64,000 nucleotides of DNA from an uncultured Sulfitobacter sp. (GTDB taxonomy: Bacteria > Pseudomonadota > Alphaproteobacteria > Rhodobacterales > Rhodobacteraceae). The stretch lies in contig CANMXJ010000002.1 in the NCBI GenBank assembly GCA_947501805.1, positions 186,001 to 250,000 of the forward strand, read 5' to 3'. Positions 56,480 through 64,000 of the stretch are shown here, piece by piece. Position 1 is the first letter of the stretch. The number at the start of each line of letters is the position of its first letter. Position numbers and translations under genes: made by a program. The notes under the pieces were generated by a model. It worked only from the letters and a program-made list of their open reading frames with translations. It was not told the DNA's origin and searched no databases.

Positions 56480-56695
56480 ATGGGCTGGTTTCCGTTGGCG
56501 ATTGATATCGCGATCGAACGCCTCGCTACGACCGCGTTGAAGCAGTGGGGTGGTTTCACGAAGCTGGAGTTCGCCTGGCCGACGCTGATGTGCTTCGGAC
56601 TTGCATTCTATGTGATGTCACTTTTGGTACGCACCATGTCGCTAGACATCCCCTATTCGCTTTGGGCGGGCGTCGGAAGCTGTCAAAGATATTGA
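56480..56695 (+). pseudogene. Truncated SMR-family multidrug transporter
   Basis: The reading matches the N-terminal two-thirds of an EmrE/QacE-type SMR protein: PLAIDIAIERLATTALKQWG (first helix with the essential Glu position), FAWPTLMCFGLAFYVMSLL, and IPYSLWAGVG. It then leaves the family pattern after about 66 residues (near 56677) and stops at 56695, so the last one and a half helices are missing. The usual EVIATS motif is IERLATT here. This is a broken transporter; the break point may be a recombination junction. Confidence 0.75.
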
Positions 56696-57636
56696 CCTTC
56701 ATGCGGAGATGTCCAAGAAACGTACGCTTAATCCAGTGATCGGCCAAGGGTATCCCTTCGATCAGATCACGCAGGTCCACACCCTTTTTGGCAGGGTCGA
56801 TAAGGCTGGCAATTTAGTGGTGAAACCGCTCAGGCTTAGAGTGGCCAAAGCGAGGCCACCACGATAACTCCGTGAAAAACACCAGAGCAAAAACATCCAT
56901 TCCAACGATGTCGCCTTCCTCGTTCTGGCTAAGGATGACGACATTGATCCCAGCGTCTGCAAACAGAATGCATGCCCACCCGCACATGATCCAAAGTTAG
57001 GAGATTGAAGCATCGCGATCCCATAAAGCAATAGCTCCACCGGTGAGAGTACTGCCCCTGTGACAACGCATGTGTCGAGAACCGTGTCTGTGGTCGGCGC
57101 TGACATCGCGAAGCTGGAACAACATCCTGTTGAGCTACTTTTTGATTACCCATCGCAAGGGGTGAATTTTTTTGCCACCTGGTTGGGCTCCTCGGTTGTC
57201 GCGGACCGCAAGTACCCCTCCAGCTCAATCGGTCGGTTCCTGTTGTAGCGCATCTTTCAACCTCACATCTCGCAAGACGACAGGTTGGATCGGGTTGTGG
57301 CAAAACCCGGCTTTGACGCAAGCGACGTACGTCGAGCAGTCATGCCCCATCAATGCTACGTTAACTCTGTATTGTCGTGACCGTTGCGCTTGAAAACAGG
57401 GGGCGGTCTACTGCGTCTACTCATTTCTATCTTTTGGTTTCATACCCGAAGACGGCGCTTTTGTTGAACGCAGGTGATGGAAAATTCTCCGGCCCCAACC
57501 CATCTGGCAGCGGTGCATGTGTTCGGCCAGAAGGTGAAAGGATTAGAGTTTTTGGCAAGGTCCAAGGTGGAGCGGCCGTCACAATTATGAAAACTTTAAC
57601 AAATAGTTAGTACCTCTGGTTGAAGGGGGGAAACTC
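56696..57636. other. Decayed sequence with minus-strand membrane-protein fragments
   Basis: No intact gene in 941 bp. On the minus strand, 56814-56995 reads CGWACILFADAGINVVILSQ then EEGDIVGMDVFALVFFTELS, and across a frame change near 57000 it continues from a stretch at 57000-57106 (TVLDTCVVTGAVLSPVELLL). This suggests a frame-broken membrane-protein gene I cannot name. The plus-strand part 57377-57610 is open but has no ribosome site or motif. Confidence 0.45.
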
Positions 57637-57963
57637 GTGATTTATCTTGCGCGCACTATCTTCTTGCTTGGGTCTAGTATCTCAACCCTCGGCCTTGCGG
57701 TTTTAGCCGTTAAGCTATTCTACGAGCCAGTGCTGCCTGAAGTCATGCAAGGACAATGGGCCTTGCTTCTTGTTTTCATGGGGATCGGGGTACTTTGTAC
57801 GGCGGTGGGCCAATTTCTCGGGAATGACCTTTTGTGTGTTAGAACCAATATGAACCAGGCAGTCAAAAAAGAATACGACTACTATCAGAAGCAAGACGCC
57901 ACGACCCAGTTTTCTTATGAGAGCATCATATTCAGCGTCATTAAGACCTTCCAAATAAAGTGA
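57637..57963 (+). CDS. Small membrane protein, 108 residues, unknown
   Basis: Starts at GTG 57637 after AAGGGGGG. Two membrane helices are visible, about residues 7-28 and 40-66 (WALLLVFMGIGVLCTAVGQF), followed by a polar C-terminal tail with KKEYDYYQKQDATTQF. I recognise no family. It is followed 47 bp later by another small one-helix protein gene on the same strand, so the two may form an orphan pair. Base composition is less GC-rich than the core genes. Confidence 0.55.
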   Translation: MIYLARTIFLLGSSISTLGLAVLAVKLFYEPVLPEVMQGQWALLLVFMGIGVLCTAVGQFLGNDLLCVRTNMNQAVKKEYDYYQKQDATTQFSYESIIFSVIKTFQIK

Positions 57964-58010
57964 TGATGGCAAGCAACAATAGGCCGTTAGCCTAGTAATC
58001 AAGGCGCTTT

Positions 58011-58370
58011 ATGAATATTTCAGATCGTACTCTTGAGCAAAAACTTGAGCTTCTTGTTCAAGAGCGTGAATCCAAACAAATCAGTCAATATAGATTTGAA
58101 CAAGAGAAACGCAAACTGCTAGGCGAACCGCTTGCGGGTCAATCAAACCATGTGCGAGATATCATTCTAGCTGGTGTTATCGGCATAGCTGCATTGTTAG
58201 GTTTGGCACTTACCTATCCCACGGAGGCTAAAGTCTTCGCTACTGTCTCATGGCATTTGGTGAAAATTGATACCAGAAATCCGGTTGAAAAATATCAGGA
58301 TTTTAAGGAGTCCTCGGACGGAATGGCGGACCATATGTTTGCGCCGGCCAACCAACTGCTTGAGCGTTGA
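58011..58370 (+). CDS. Small coiled-coil/one-helix membrane protein, 119 residues, unknown
   Basis: The N-terminal 40 residues (LEQKLELLVQERESKQISQY) are strongly helical and charged, likely coiled coil. One membrane helix follows at about residues 48-66 (IILAGVIGIAALLGLALTY), then a C-terminal tail of 50 residues. AAGG lies eight bases before ATG 58011. No family recognised. Linked by position to the preceding small membrane protein. Confidence 0.5.
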   Translation: MNISDRTLEQKLELLVQERESKQISQYRFEQEKRKLLGEPLAGQSNHVRDIILAGVIGIAALLGLALTYPTEAKVFATVSWHLVKIDTRNPVEKYQDFKESSDGMADHMFAPANQLLER

Positions 58371-58839
58371 GCAACGGGCCTTTGCTCCCACGGCGGACAC
58401 TCAGGTTCGTTCTCAAAACCATCCTTGTTGGATGAACAAAAAATATCCATTTTCCGCTTTGAAAAACCCTAGTCAAAACCGAAGCGGGTGTTGAAGATTT
58501 TTGCCGTTCCAGCGTTAGCGGACGTCAGTGCTTTCCGCAGCAACGCTCAAAGAAGGCCAAGCGCACCTGTTCTCCGCACAGGATCCGAATGTTTGCTGCT
58601 TGATGAAGCCAAGCTGTCAATTTGTCAGAGAACCCCAGAGTGCCAGTCCTCAGAGCGATTTTGTTTCGTCGTAAGATACGGGTTATCGTTGAACTCTTTC
58701 CGTTTCATGCGGAAGTTATGCATGAAAATCAGAATCGTTAACCTATTCGCGCGTTTTTTTGAGAAAAATGCTGTAGATTGCGGACTTTGCTCGTCTTTGG
58801 TCTGCTAATCAGGGTGAAACAAACCGGAGGATACCACCC
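58371..58839. other. Spacer before the ThDP enzyme gene
   Basis: No gene supported in 469 bp. The open frame 58488-58808 on the plus strand has no ribosome site or recognisable motif. The last 100 bp probably carry the promoter of the ThDP-enzyme gene, but no clear -35/-10 pair was found. CGGAGG-type ribosome site (CCGGAGG) lies about 10 bp before the ATG at 58840. Confidence 0.5.
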
Positions 58840-60462
58840 ATGAGTCGCGAATTCTATGCCTATCAATCGATTGCCCGCGCGACACATGAACACGGTGTTG
58901 AAACGATGTTTGGCCTCATGGGGGATGCCAACCTGTTTATGGTCGACAGTTTTGTGCGTGATTTTGGCGGTCGTTTTGTACCGGCGGCGCATGAGGGCAG
59001 TTCGGTTTTGATGGCGTTGGCCTATGCGCATGTGTCCGGCAAGGTCGGCGTTGCGACTGTGACCCATGGACCGGCGCTGACCAACTGTATGACAGCTCTG
59101 ACCGAGGCGGTGCGTGGGCATGTGCCGTTGGTTGTTCTGGCTGGGGATACGCCCGTGGACAATCCGCGCCATCTGCAAAGCATTGACCAGCGCGAACTTG
59201 TCAAAGTGACCGGCGCGGGGTTCGAACAGCTCCGCTCGCCCGCGACAGTCGGCAAGGATGTTGCGCGGGCGTTTTATCGTGCGCAGGTCGAACGCCGCCC
59301 CATCGTGTTGAACATGCCCGCCGATTTCATGTGGCAGGAGGTCGAACACGACGTTCAGGTATTGGACGTGTTCACAGCTCCCGGTGGCGTGGCGCAGGGC
59401 GAAATCCTTGACAATGCAATTGGTATGATCGCCTCGGCGCGTCGTCCTTTGATTTTGGCAGGTGGTGGTGCTGTCGCGGCGCGCGATCAGTTGATTGCTC
59501 TTGCCGACCGTCTTGAGGCACCGCTAGCGACCACTTTGAAAGCCAAGGGGCTTTTCAACGACCACCCCTATAACATTGATATTTTCGGCACGCTTTCGAC
59601 ACCCGCCGCCTATGATCTGATTGCGCAGTCGGATTGCATCGTATGTTTCGGCACCGCATTGCATGATTTCACGACGGACCGCGGCAAACTGATGAAGGAC
59701 AAACGGATCATCCAGATTGATGTCGAACCCGCGGCGATCGGCGGCGGTTTGCATCCGGACGCGGCACTGGTTGCCGATGCGGGGCTCACGGCCGAGACGA
59801 TCCTGTATTGGTTGAACGAAGCCGAAGTGCCGGCAAGCGGCTTTACCCGCGAACTGGATGTCGCGTCGTTGACGGCGCATCCTGCCGGGACGGAAAAGAT
59901 CAAAGACGGTTTTGTCAGCTATGTGCATGCGCTGGAGCGGCTGGAAGACGCTTTGCCCAAGGACCGTTTGCTTGTGACAGACGGGGGGCGATTCATGACC
60001 GAAGTCTGGTGCCGCATTTCGGTGCCTGATCCGCAAAGTTTTGTCGGGACCGTGAATTTTGGTGCCATCGGGTTGGGCCTGCAAGAAGCGGTGGGGGCGG
60101 GGGTTGCTGCGCCGGACCGTCCGGTTGTTCTGTTCACCGGGGATGGCGGATTCATGATGGGTGGCATTAACGAGTTTAACACAGCTGTGCGTCTCGGGCT
60201 GGACCTGATCGTTATTGTGGCAAATGATTCCGCTTATGGCGCGGAGCATATTCAATTCATTGACCGCAAGATGGACCCGAGTTTGACGGAATTCCATTGG
60301 CCGTCTTTTGCGGATATCGCCAGATCGCTTGGCGGCGAAGGGGTGGAAGTCCGCTCCAGAGAAGAGCTTGAAGAAGCCTTTGACGCAATGGCAGCGCGCA
60401 AAGGCCCGTTTCTGATTGAACTCCGTCTGGACCCGCTTGATGTGCCACGCATGCGTATCTGA
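58840..60462 (+). CDS. Thiamine diphosphate-dependent enzyme (acetolactate synthase/benzoylformate decarboxylase superfamily)
   Basis: A 540-residue ThDP enzyme of the acetohydroxyacid-synthase superfamily with the three domains in order. The ThDP-activating glutamate lies in PAAHEGSSVLMALAYAH near residue 52; a central FAD-like domain follows (IASARRPLILAGGGAV near residue 196); the C-terminal cofactor motif is FTGDGGFMMGGINEFNTAVR near residue 431 with the terminal Asn of GDG-x(n)-N. There is no ilvN partner, so it is unlikely to be the biosynthetic AHAS; a decarboxylase or lyase on a 2-oxo acid is likelier. It stands alone and converges with the AraC-type regulator gene. Confidence 0.82.
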   Translation: MSREFYAYQSIARATHEHGVETMFGLMGDANLFMVDSFVRDFGGRFVPAAHEGSSVLMALAYAHVSGKVGVATVTHGPALTNCMTALTEAVRGHVPLVVLAGDTPVDNPRHLQSIDQRELVKVTGAGFEQLRSPATVGKDVARAFYRAQVERRPIVLNMPADFMWQEVEHDVQVLDVFTAPGGVAQGEILDNAIGMIASARRPLILAGGGAVAARDQLIALADRLEAPLATTLKAKGLFNDHPYNIDIFGTLSTPAAYDLIAQSDCIVCFGTALHDFTTDRGKLMKDKRIIQIDVEPAAIGGGLHPDAALVADAGLTAETILYWLNEAEVPASGFTRELDVASLTAHPAGTEKIKDGFVSYVHALERLEDALPKDRLLVTDGGRFMTEVWCRISVPDPQSFVGTVNFGAIGLGLQEAVGAGVAAPDRPVVLFTGDGGFMMGGINEFNTAVRLGLDLIVIVANDSAYGAEHIQFIDRKMDPSLTEFHWPSFADIARSLGGEGVEVRSREELEEAFDAMAARKGPFLIELRLDPLDVPRMRI

Positions 60463-60516
60463 CGTGTGATAGATGGATAAATTTTGCCTGCGAACATTTT
60501 GTCATGCTGACCGGAT

Positions 60517-60533
60517 AACCGGACGCTCCGGTT
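60517..60533. terminator. Hairpin between convergent genes
   Basis: AACCGGA-CGC-TCCGGTT forms a 7-bp stem with a 3-nt loop in the 83-bp gap between the ThDP enzyme and the AraC-type gene, which converge here. No T-run on either side, so it is at best a weak or rho-assisted bidirectional terminator. Confidence 0.4.
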
Positions 60534-60545
60534 CTGGGCGCGTGA

Positions 60546-61586
60546 TTATCTGCGCCCGGATTCTGTGGCGCGATAGTTCGCCGGTGATTGTCCGTAGACC
60601 CGCTGAAACTCGCGGTAGAAATTCGAACGGGTCAGGAAACCTGACTGTGACATCACCTTGGAGACGGAGTCCTCTGTTTCGCGCAGCAGTCGCGCCGCAT
60701 GTTCCAGCCGGAAACCGTTTACATATTGGGACACGTTCATACCTTGGCTCACGTTGATGGCCGCCGACAGGTTGCGTTCCGGCACGCTTAAACGCCGGGC
60801 TATGCGTTGCACCGTCAGGTCGGGATCAAGGTATATTTGACTGCGCAGCAGCGTGTCGCGCGCGCGGGCTTCAAGTTTGGCTTCATCGCTTTCTGCAGGG
60901 ATGTTTGGGCGCGGTGCGGTGTCCTTTTGCAGGGCCACGAGTGTTGGCAAGCTGGTCAGGATCAGTAGCAACAATGCGATCAGCATGGCAGAGCCAAAAG
61001 TCACCATTGCGGGCGCATCATTGCCGCGAGCCAGCATGAAGTTGAGTGCAATGGCGCTGTCGAGGGCAAGTTGAGTCAGCAGCATTCCAACGCCACCAAA
61101 CATCCAGCGTACAGCGGGTGTTGCGATATCGAGGCGGGCGTTGATGAGGTTATCGGGGCCGCGCCGCGCCAATTGGATCAACAGGATGATGTAAAAAATG
61201 TAACTGGCGGTTATCACCAGATCGTAGTCGCGAAAGATATTGGCGATCAGGGTAAGCCCAACCGCAAGGCCAACCGCCGCGCCCAGATGCAGCAACGCGC
61301 GTTTGCGAAACGGCGCGTCTTCTTCGGCAAGCGCGGCGAAACCAAGATAGAGCAGCGGTCCAATGGACAGCGGCAACACGCGTTGAAAGGTGATGAACTG
61401 CTCAACCCCGTATCCAAAGCGCAGCCCGACCAACATGGATTGCAGCGCAAAACTGGCAAAGAGCACGGCAAAGAAAATTGCCGAGCTGCGCCGCCCCAAA
61501 TCCAGTCGCAACATCAAAGGAGCGATGATTGCACAAAGGATCGCAGCAAGGATCGGCAGCGGGATTGAAAGCATATTCGCGTCCAA
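60546..61586 (-). CDS. Membrane-anchored AraC-family regulator
   Basis: About 346 residues with two parts. The N-terminal 210 residues hold six or seven membrane helices (e.g. PLPILAAILCAIIAPLML), and the C-terminal 100 residues are an AraC/XylS HTH pair (LTVQRIARRLSVPERNLSAA, then FYREFQRVYGQSPANYR). Membrane-bound AraC regulators of this layout sense signals at the membrane. TTG 61586 is chosen as start because AAAGGAGG lies five bases upstream; ATG 61574 is in frame, 17 bases from that site. Divergent from an alpha/beta hydrolase gene (129 bp), its probable target. Confidence 0.8.
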   Translation of the reverse strand: MDANMLSIPLPILAAILCAIIAPLMLRLDLGRRSSAIFFAVLFASFALQSMLVGLRFGYGVEQFITFQRVLPLSIGPLLYLGFAALAEEDAPFRKRALLHLGAAVGLAVGLTLIANIFRDYDLVITASYIFYIILLIQLARRGPDNLINARLDIATPAVRWMFGGVGMLLTQLALDSAIALNFMLARGNDAPAMVTFGSAMLIALLLLILTSLPTLVALQKDTAPRPNIPAESDEAKLEARARDTLLRSQIYLDPDLTVQRIARRLSVPERNLSAAINVSQGMNVSQYVNGFRLEHAARLLRETEDSVSKVMSQSGFLTRSNFYREFQRVYGQSPANYRATESGRR

Positions 61587-61715
61587 GCTGTCCTCCTTTG
61601 CGCGTGACCTGTCCTTGATCGTGATAGAGGACAGGGTTTGACTGCTCAACCCGTTGTTTTGTTTGGCTCTGTCCTCAATCTGGGGACATCGACACCCAAC
61701 AAAGGAATACGAGAC

Positions 61716-62741
61716 ATGAACAACCTATTACACATCGCCGCCCTAAGTCTTGCCCTGACCTCCAGCGCAGTCCTTGCGGAGGACATTCAAACCGGCATGC
61801 GTGATTTGAACATTGTGGATGCGCGCAACGACCGGCCCTTGGAAGGTTTCCTGTGGTATCCAACGGCTGACACCGACGGCGCTGCGCCGGTGCATTCCAA
61901 TGGCGTCTGGAAGGGCATCGTGGCCATCGCGGACGCAGAACCTGTCGCGGGCAAGCATCCCTTTGTTGTTCTGTCCCACGGCATGTACGGCAATGCGCGC
62001 AATCAGAACTGGCTGGCCGAGGCGTTGGTAGCGAAAGGGTTCGTTGTTGCCGCCATCAGTCACCCCGGCACCTCGACGTGGTTGCGTGATCCCGATCAGG
62101 CCCGTGAATTGTGGGAACGGCCCAAAGACATCAGTCGTGTGATTGATCACGCGCTTTCTGATCCGGTGCTACGCGCGCAGATTGATCCGGATCGGATTTA
62201 TATGGCCGGTCATTCGCTGGGCGGTATGACGGCAGTGGCATTGGCCGGAGGACGGTTTGATGATGCCAGGGTCGATGCGTTTTGTAGCGCCCATCCCGAT
62301 GACACCGGCTGTGATGTTCTCAAGCTCTGGAATGTCGCTGAAACGCCGCAGGACGTGGCGGCGATGCAAGCTGACCTGTCCGATCCGCGTATCAAGGGTT
62401 TCGGGGTTTTCGACCTTGGTGCAACCCAGACATTTTCGGCGCGAAGCCTCGCTGCGATAGTGCGTCCAATGTTGGTGATTGCGGCCCCCTTGGATATCGG
62501 AGGCTTGAACCTCGATGTGGAATCGCGCGCTTTGCGGGCGGCCTTGCCCACAGGAAATGTGACCTATCTGGAGCCGGGGACTCTATCGCATTTTGATTTT
62601 CTGGGTGTGTGTAAACCTGCTGCGGTTGCCATTCTGGCCGAAGAAGAGCCGGGCGATGAGGTGATTTGCATCAATGGACAAGAAGAGCGCGAGGCGGATC
62701 ATGCTCTGATTGTCGAGGCGGTGGTGACAGCGTTTCAATAG
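61716..62741 (+). CDS. Exported alpha/beta hydrolase (PAF-acetylhydrolase/dienelactone-hydrolase-like)
   Basis: A 341-residue exported hydrolase. Signal peptide MNNLLHIAALSLALTSSAVLA with a cut before EDIQTG. Fold markers are VVLSHGMYGN near residue 88 (oxyanion region), YMAGHSLGGMTAVAL near residue 165 with the nucleophile Ser, and SHFDFLGVC near residue 289 with the catalytic His. Two cysteine pairs late in the chain may form disulfides. AAAGGA precedes ATG 61716. It likely cleaves a short ester or lipid in the periplasm, under control of the divergent AraC-type gene. Confidence 0.8.
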   Translation: MNNLLHIAALSLALTSSAVLAEDIQTGMRDLNIVDARNDRPLEGFLWYPTADTDGAAPVHSNGVWKGIVAIADAEPVAGKHPFVVLSHGMYGNARNQNWLAEALVAKGFVVAAISHPGTSTWLRDPDQARELWERPKDISRVIDHALSDPVLRAQIDPDRIYMAGHSLGGMTAVALAGGRFDDARVDAFCSAHPDDTGCDVLKLWNVAETPQDVAAMQADLSDPRIKGFGVFDLGATQTFSARSLAAIVRPMLVIAAPLDIGGLNLDVESRALRAALPTGNVTYLEPGTLSHFDFLGVCKPAAVAILAEEEPGDEVICINGQEEREADHALIVEAVVTAFQ

Positions 62742-62848
62742 GACGGGCGGCTTGCTTGGTTCAGACCGCGGGGTTTGCGACTCCGCTGTTTGGCTTTTTG
62801 TGTTCAGTGGGTAGCATGGGTCTCAATTCAACAGGAGAGGGGACGCGC

Positions 62849-63544
62849 ATGTGTGGACGTATGGCGGTGACGTTGCCTCCTGATGCCATGGCGAAATTGT
62901 TCGCTGCGGTCCCCGACAACGATCTGCCACGGGTGCCGAATTACAACGTCTGTCCAACCAACAACGTGCATATCGTTGCGCAAGGACCTGACGGACGGCG
63001 GCAGCTCAAGGGGATGCGATGGGGGTTTATCCCGCGATGGTACAAAAAACCTGCGGCTGGGCCATTGCTGATCAATGCACGTGCAGAAACGCTTGCGGAG
63101 AAGCCCGCGTTTCGCAATGCCGCGCGCACGCGGCGCGGGCTGGTGATCGCAACGGGCTTTTATGAATGGACGAAGGATGCCGAGGACGGCCGTGACCCGT
63201 GGTATATTTCGCGCGCAGATGCGACCCCGTTGGCCTTGGCGGCGATATGGCAGGACTGGCATGGAACCGAGGGAGAGATCATCACATCCTGCGCGATCGT
63301 AACGACAGGTGCCAATGCGCCGATGCAGGCAATCCATCACAGGATGCCCGTTGTTATTGCAGAGCCGGACTGGCCGCTCTGGCTGGGCGAAGCGGGCAAG
63401 GGGGCGGCAACGCTGATGCAGCCGCCAGCAGATGAGCTGCTGACGTGGCACCGCGTTGACCGCACCGTCAATTCCAACCGCGCCAGTGGCGCAGAGCTTA
63501 TCTCCCCCCTGACAGTGACTGCCAAAGGGGTGTCCTCGCTCTAG
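62849..63544 (+). CDS. yedK: SRAP-family DNA-repair protein (YedK/HMCES-like)
   Basis: A 231-residue SOS-response-associated peptidase family protein. The catalytic Cys2 follows the initiator Met (MCGRMAVTL) and forms a thiazolidine crosslink to abasic sites in single-stranded DNA. NARAETLAEKPAFRNA near residue 71, ATGFYEW near residue 100 and HHRMPVVI near residue 162 complete the active site. The ATG at 62849 follows AGGAGAGG; the longer frame from 62666 overlaps the hydrolase gene and would bury Cys2, so it is rejected. Confidence 0.93.
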   Translation: MCGRMAVTLPPDAMAKLFAAVPDNDLPRVPNYNVCPTNNVHIVAQGPDGRRQLKGMRWGFIPRWYKKPAAGPLLINARAETLAEKPAFRNAARTRRGLVIATGFYEWTKDAEDGRDPWYISRADATPLALAAIWQDWHGTEGEIITSCAIVTTGANAPMQAIHHRMPVVIAEPDWPLWLGEAGKGAATLMQPPADELLTWHRVDRTVNSNRASGAELISPLTVTAKGVSSL

Positions 63545-63555
63545 TTTGCGCAGGC

Positions 63556-63879
63556 TTAGTTGCCGCGAATGATCTCGCCAACCGCTTCGCCATCTTCACT
63601 GGCGAATGTCAGCGGCGTCGCGTGTGTGAGGTTCAAACGGTAGGTTGCTTCCGGGGCGATGTTGCCTGAGGTCCAGGACTCTTCCGGACCGTTGATGACA
63701 TGAACCGCATCGCTTACGTTGCGAAAGATGATATTGTCGCCTTTGTTTGCATAGATCACGGACGGAAAATAGCTTCCGTCATTGATCAGGACTTCGACGT
63801 TGTCGGCAGACGCGGCACCAGCAGAAAAAGACAGTGCAGCAGCAAGGGCGCAAACGCCAGTGCGGTAAGAAATAAGCAT
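63556..63879 (-). CDS. Exported cupredoxin-like protein without a complete copper site
   Basis: A 107-residue exported protein, signal peptide to about residue 25 (GAASA-DN). The mature 80 residues follow a plastocyanin/amicyanin-like beta pattern (EVLINDGSYFPSVIYANKGD then IIFRNVSDAVHVI). A type 1 copper site needs two His, a Cys and usually Met; here only His60 and His86 are present and the mature chain has no cysteine or methionine, so normal copper binding is unlikely. It converges with the SRAP gene (11 bp gap). Spacer 63880-64000 upstream holds its promoter; no clear boxes seen. Confidence 0.72.
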   Translation of the reverse strand: MLISYRTGVCALAAALSFSAGAASADNVEVLINDGSYFPSVIYANKGDNIIFRNVSDAVHVINGPEESWTSGNIAPEATYRLNLTHATPLTFASEDGEAVGEIIRGN

Positions 63880-64000
63880 AGTAATGCTCCTTGTAACGGC
63901 CCCACCCGGTCACAGATGATTTTCATTAAACGGTAAATGCGGCGAAAGTTTGGCAGCTGGCCGTTTTTTCGCCAGATGCTCAGGAGTTTTCAGGCGTTGC

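Noticed and set aside
57377..57610. Possible 77-residue gene on the plus strand
   Set aside because: No ribosome site, no recognisable motif and composition like the surrounding decayed DNA.
1..64000. CRISPR arrays, tRNA and rRNA genes
   Set aside because: No regularly spaced direct repeats, cloverleaf signatures or rRNA-like conserved stretches were found by reading; a covariance-model scan would be decisive.

Overview
The window reads as a chromosomal segment of a marine alphaproteobacterium, most likely a Roseobacter-group member of the Rhodobacteraceae. The evidence is an Entner-Doudoroff gene run next to a sorbitol/mannitol ABC-transport operon of the Rhodobacter Smo type, a DmdB-like acyl-CoA ligase, a PrpE-type propionyl-CoA synthetase, GC-rich codon use, many ATGA/TGATG gene overlaps and frequent GTG/TTG starts. 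No rRNA, tRNA or CRISPR array was seen.

Region 1 (1-12.3 kb) is carbohydrate metabolism: zwf (5' truncated by the window edge), edd and eda, then a LacI-family regulator, a four-gene ABC transporter (binding protein, two permeases, ATPase), a sorbitol-type SDR, mannitol 2-dehydrogenase and a P-loop sugar kinase. Together these would import polyols, oxidise them to fructose and phosphorylate it; after isomerisation it would feed the adjacent Entner-Doudoroff genes. ACGCGCGT palindromes lie before the regulator gene and before the binding-protein gene and are good candidates for its operators.

Region 2 (12.3-32.4 kb) is mostly housekeeping: glyA (with a clear terminator), nadK, a Sco1-like gene coupled to two cysteine-containing periplasmic proteins, a class III nucleotide cyclase, prpE, a MipA/OmpV outer-membrane protein, a pyrimidine salvage run (cdd, deoA, deoB, upp), a SPOR-domain protein, an SGNH hydrolase next to a membrane protein resembling an M48 peptidase without HExxH, a GNAT, a DmdB-like ligase, a DMT permease, a sulfotransferase and a Hint-type protein.

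Region 3 (32.4-44.7 kb) is a fatty-acid/acyl-CoA cluster: an orphan PaaA/PaaC-like ferritin-fold protein with a PaaE-like reductase, FadJ, a small unknown protein, a thiolase, a GST, two acyl-CoA dehydrogenases separated by a small RHH-like protein, two paralogous MerR regulators and two PaaI-type thioesterases. Region 4 (44.7-50.8 kb) has a MATE exporter, a tightly overlapped five-gene operon (DUF952, DUF1330, pyrD, arsC, methyltransferase) and a periplasmic 5'-nucleotidase.

Region 5 (50.8-58.8 kb) is a gene-poor accessory segment. It carries an IS110-family transposase relic, DUF4342 and other small orphan genes, at least one decayed membrane-protein gene, a truncated SMR transporter, and one intact module: a nitroreductase divergent from a 2TM protein, a CrtI-like FAD oxidoreductase and a GyrI-like protein. 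This module is one of the two best candidates for an undescribed system; the other is the PaaA/C-PaaE-like pair. Region 6 (58.8-64 kb) returns to dense coding: a ThDP-dependent enzyme, a membrane-anchored AraC regulator divergent from an alpha/beta hydrolase, an SRAP peptidase and a cupredoxin-like protein without a complete copper site.
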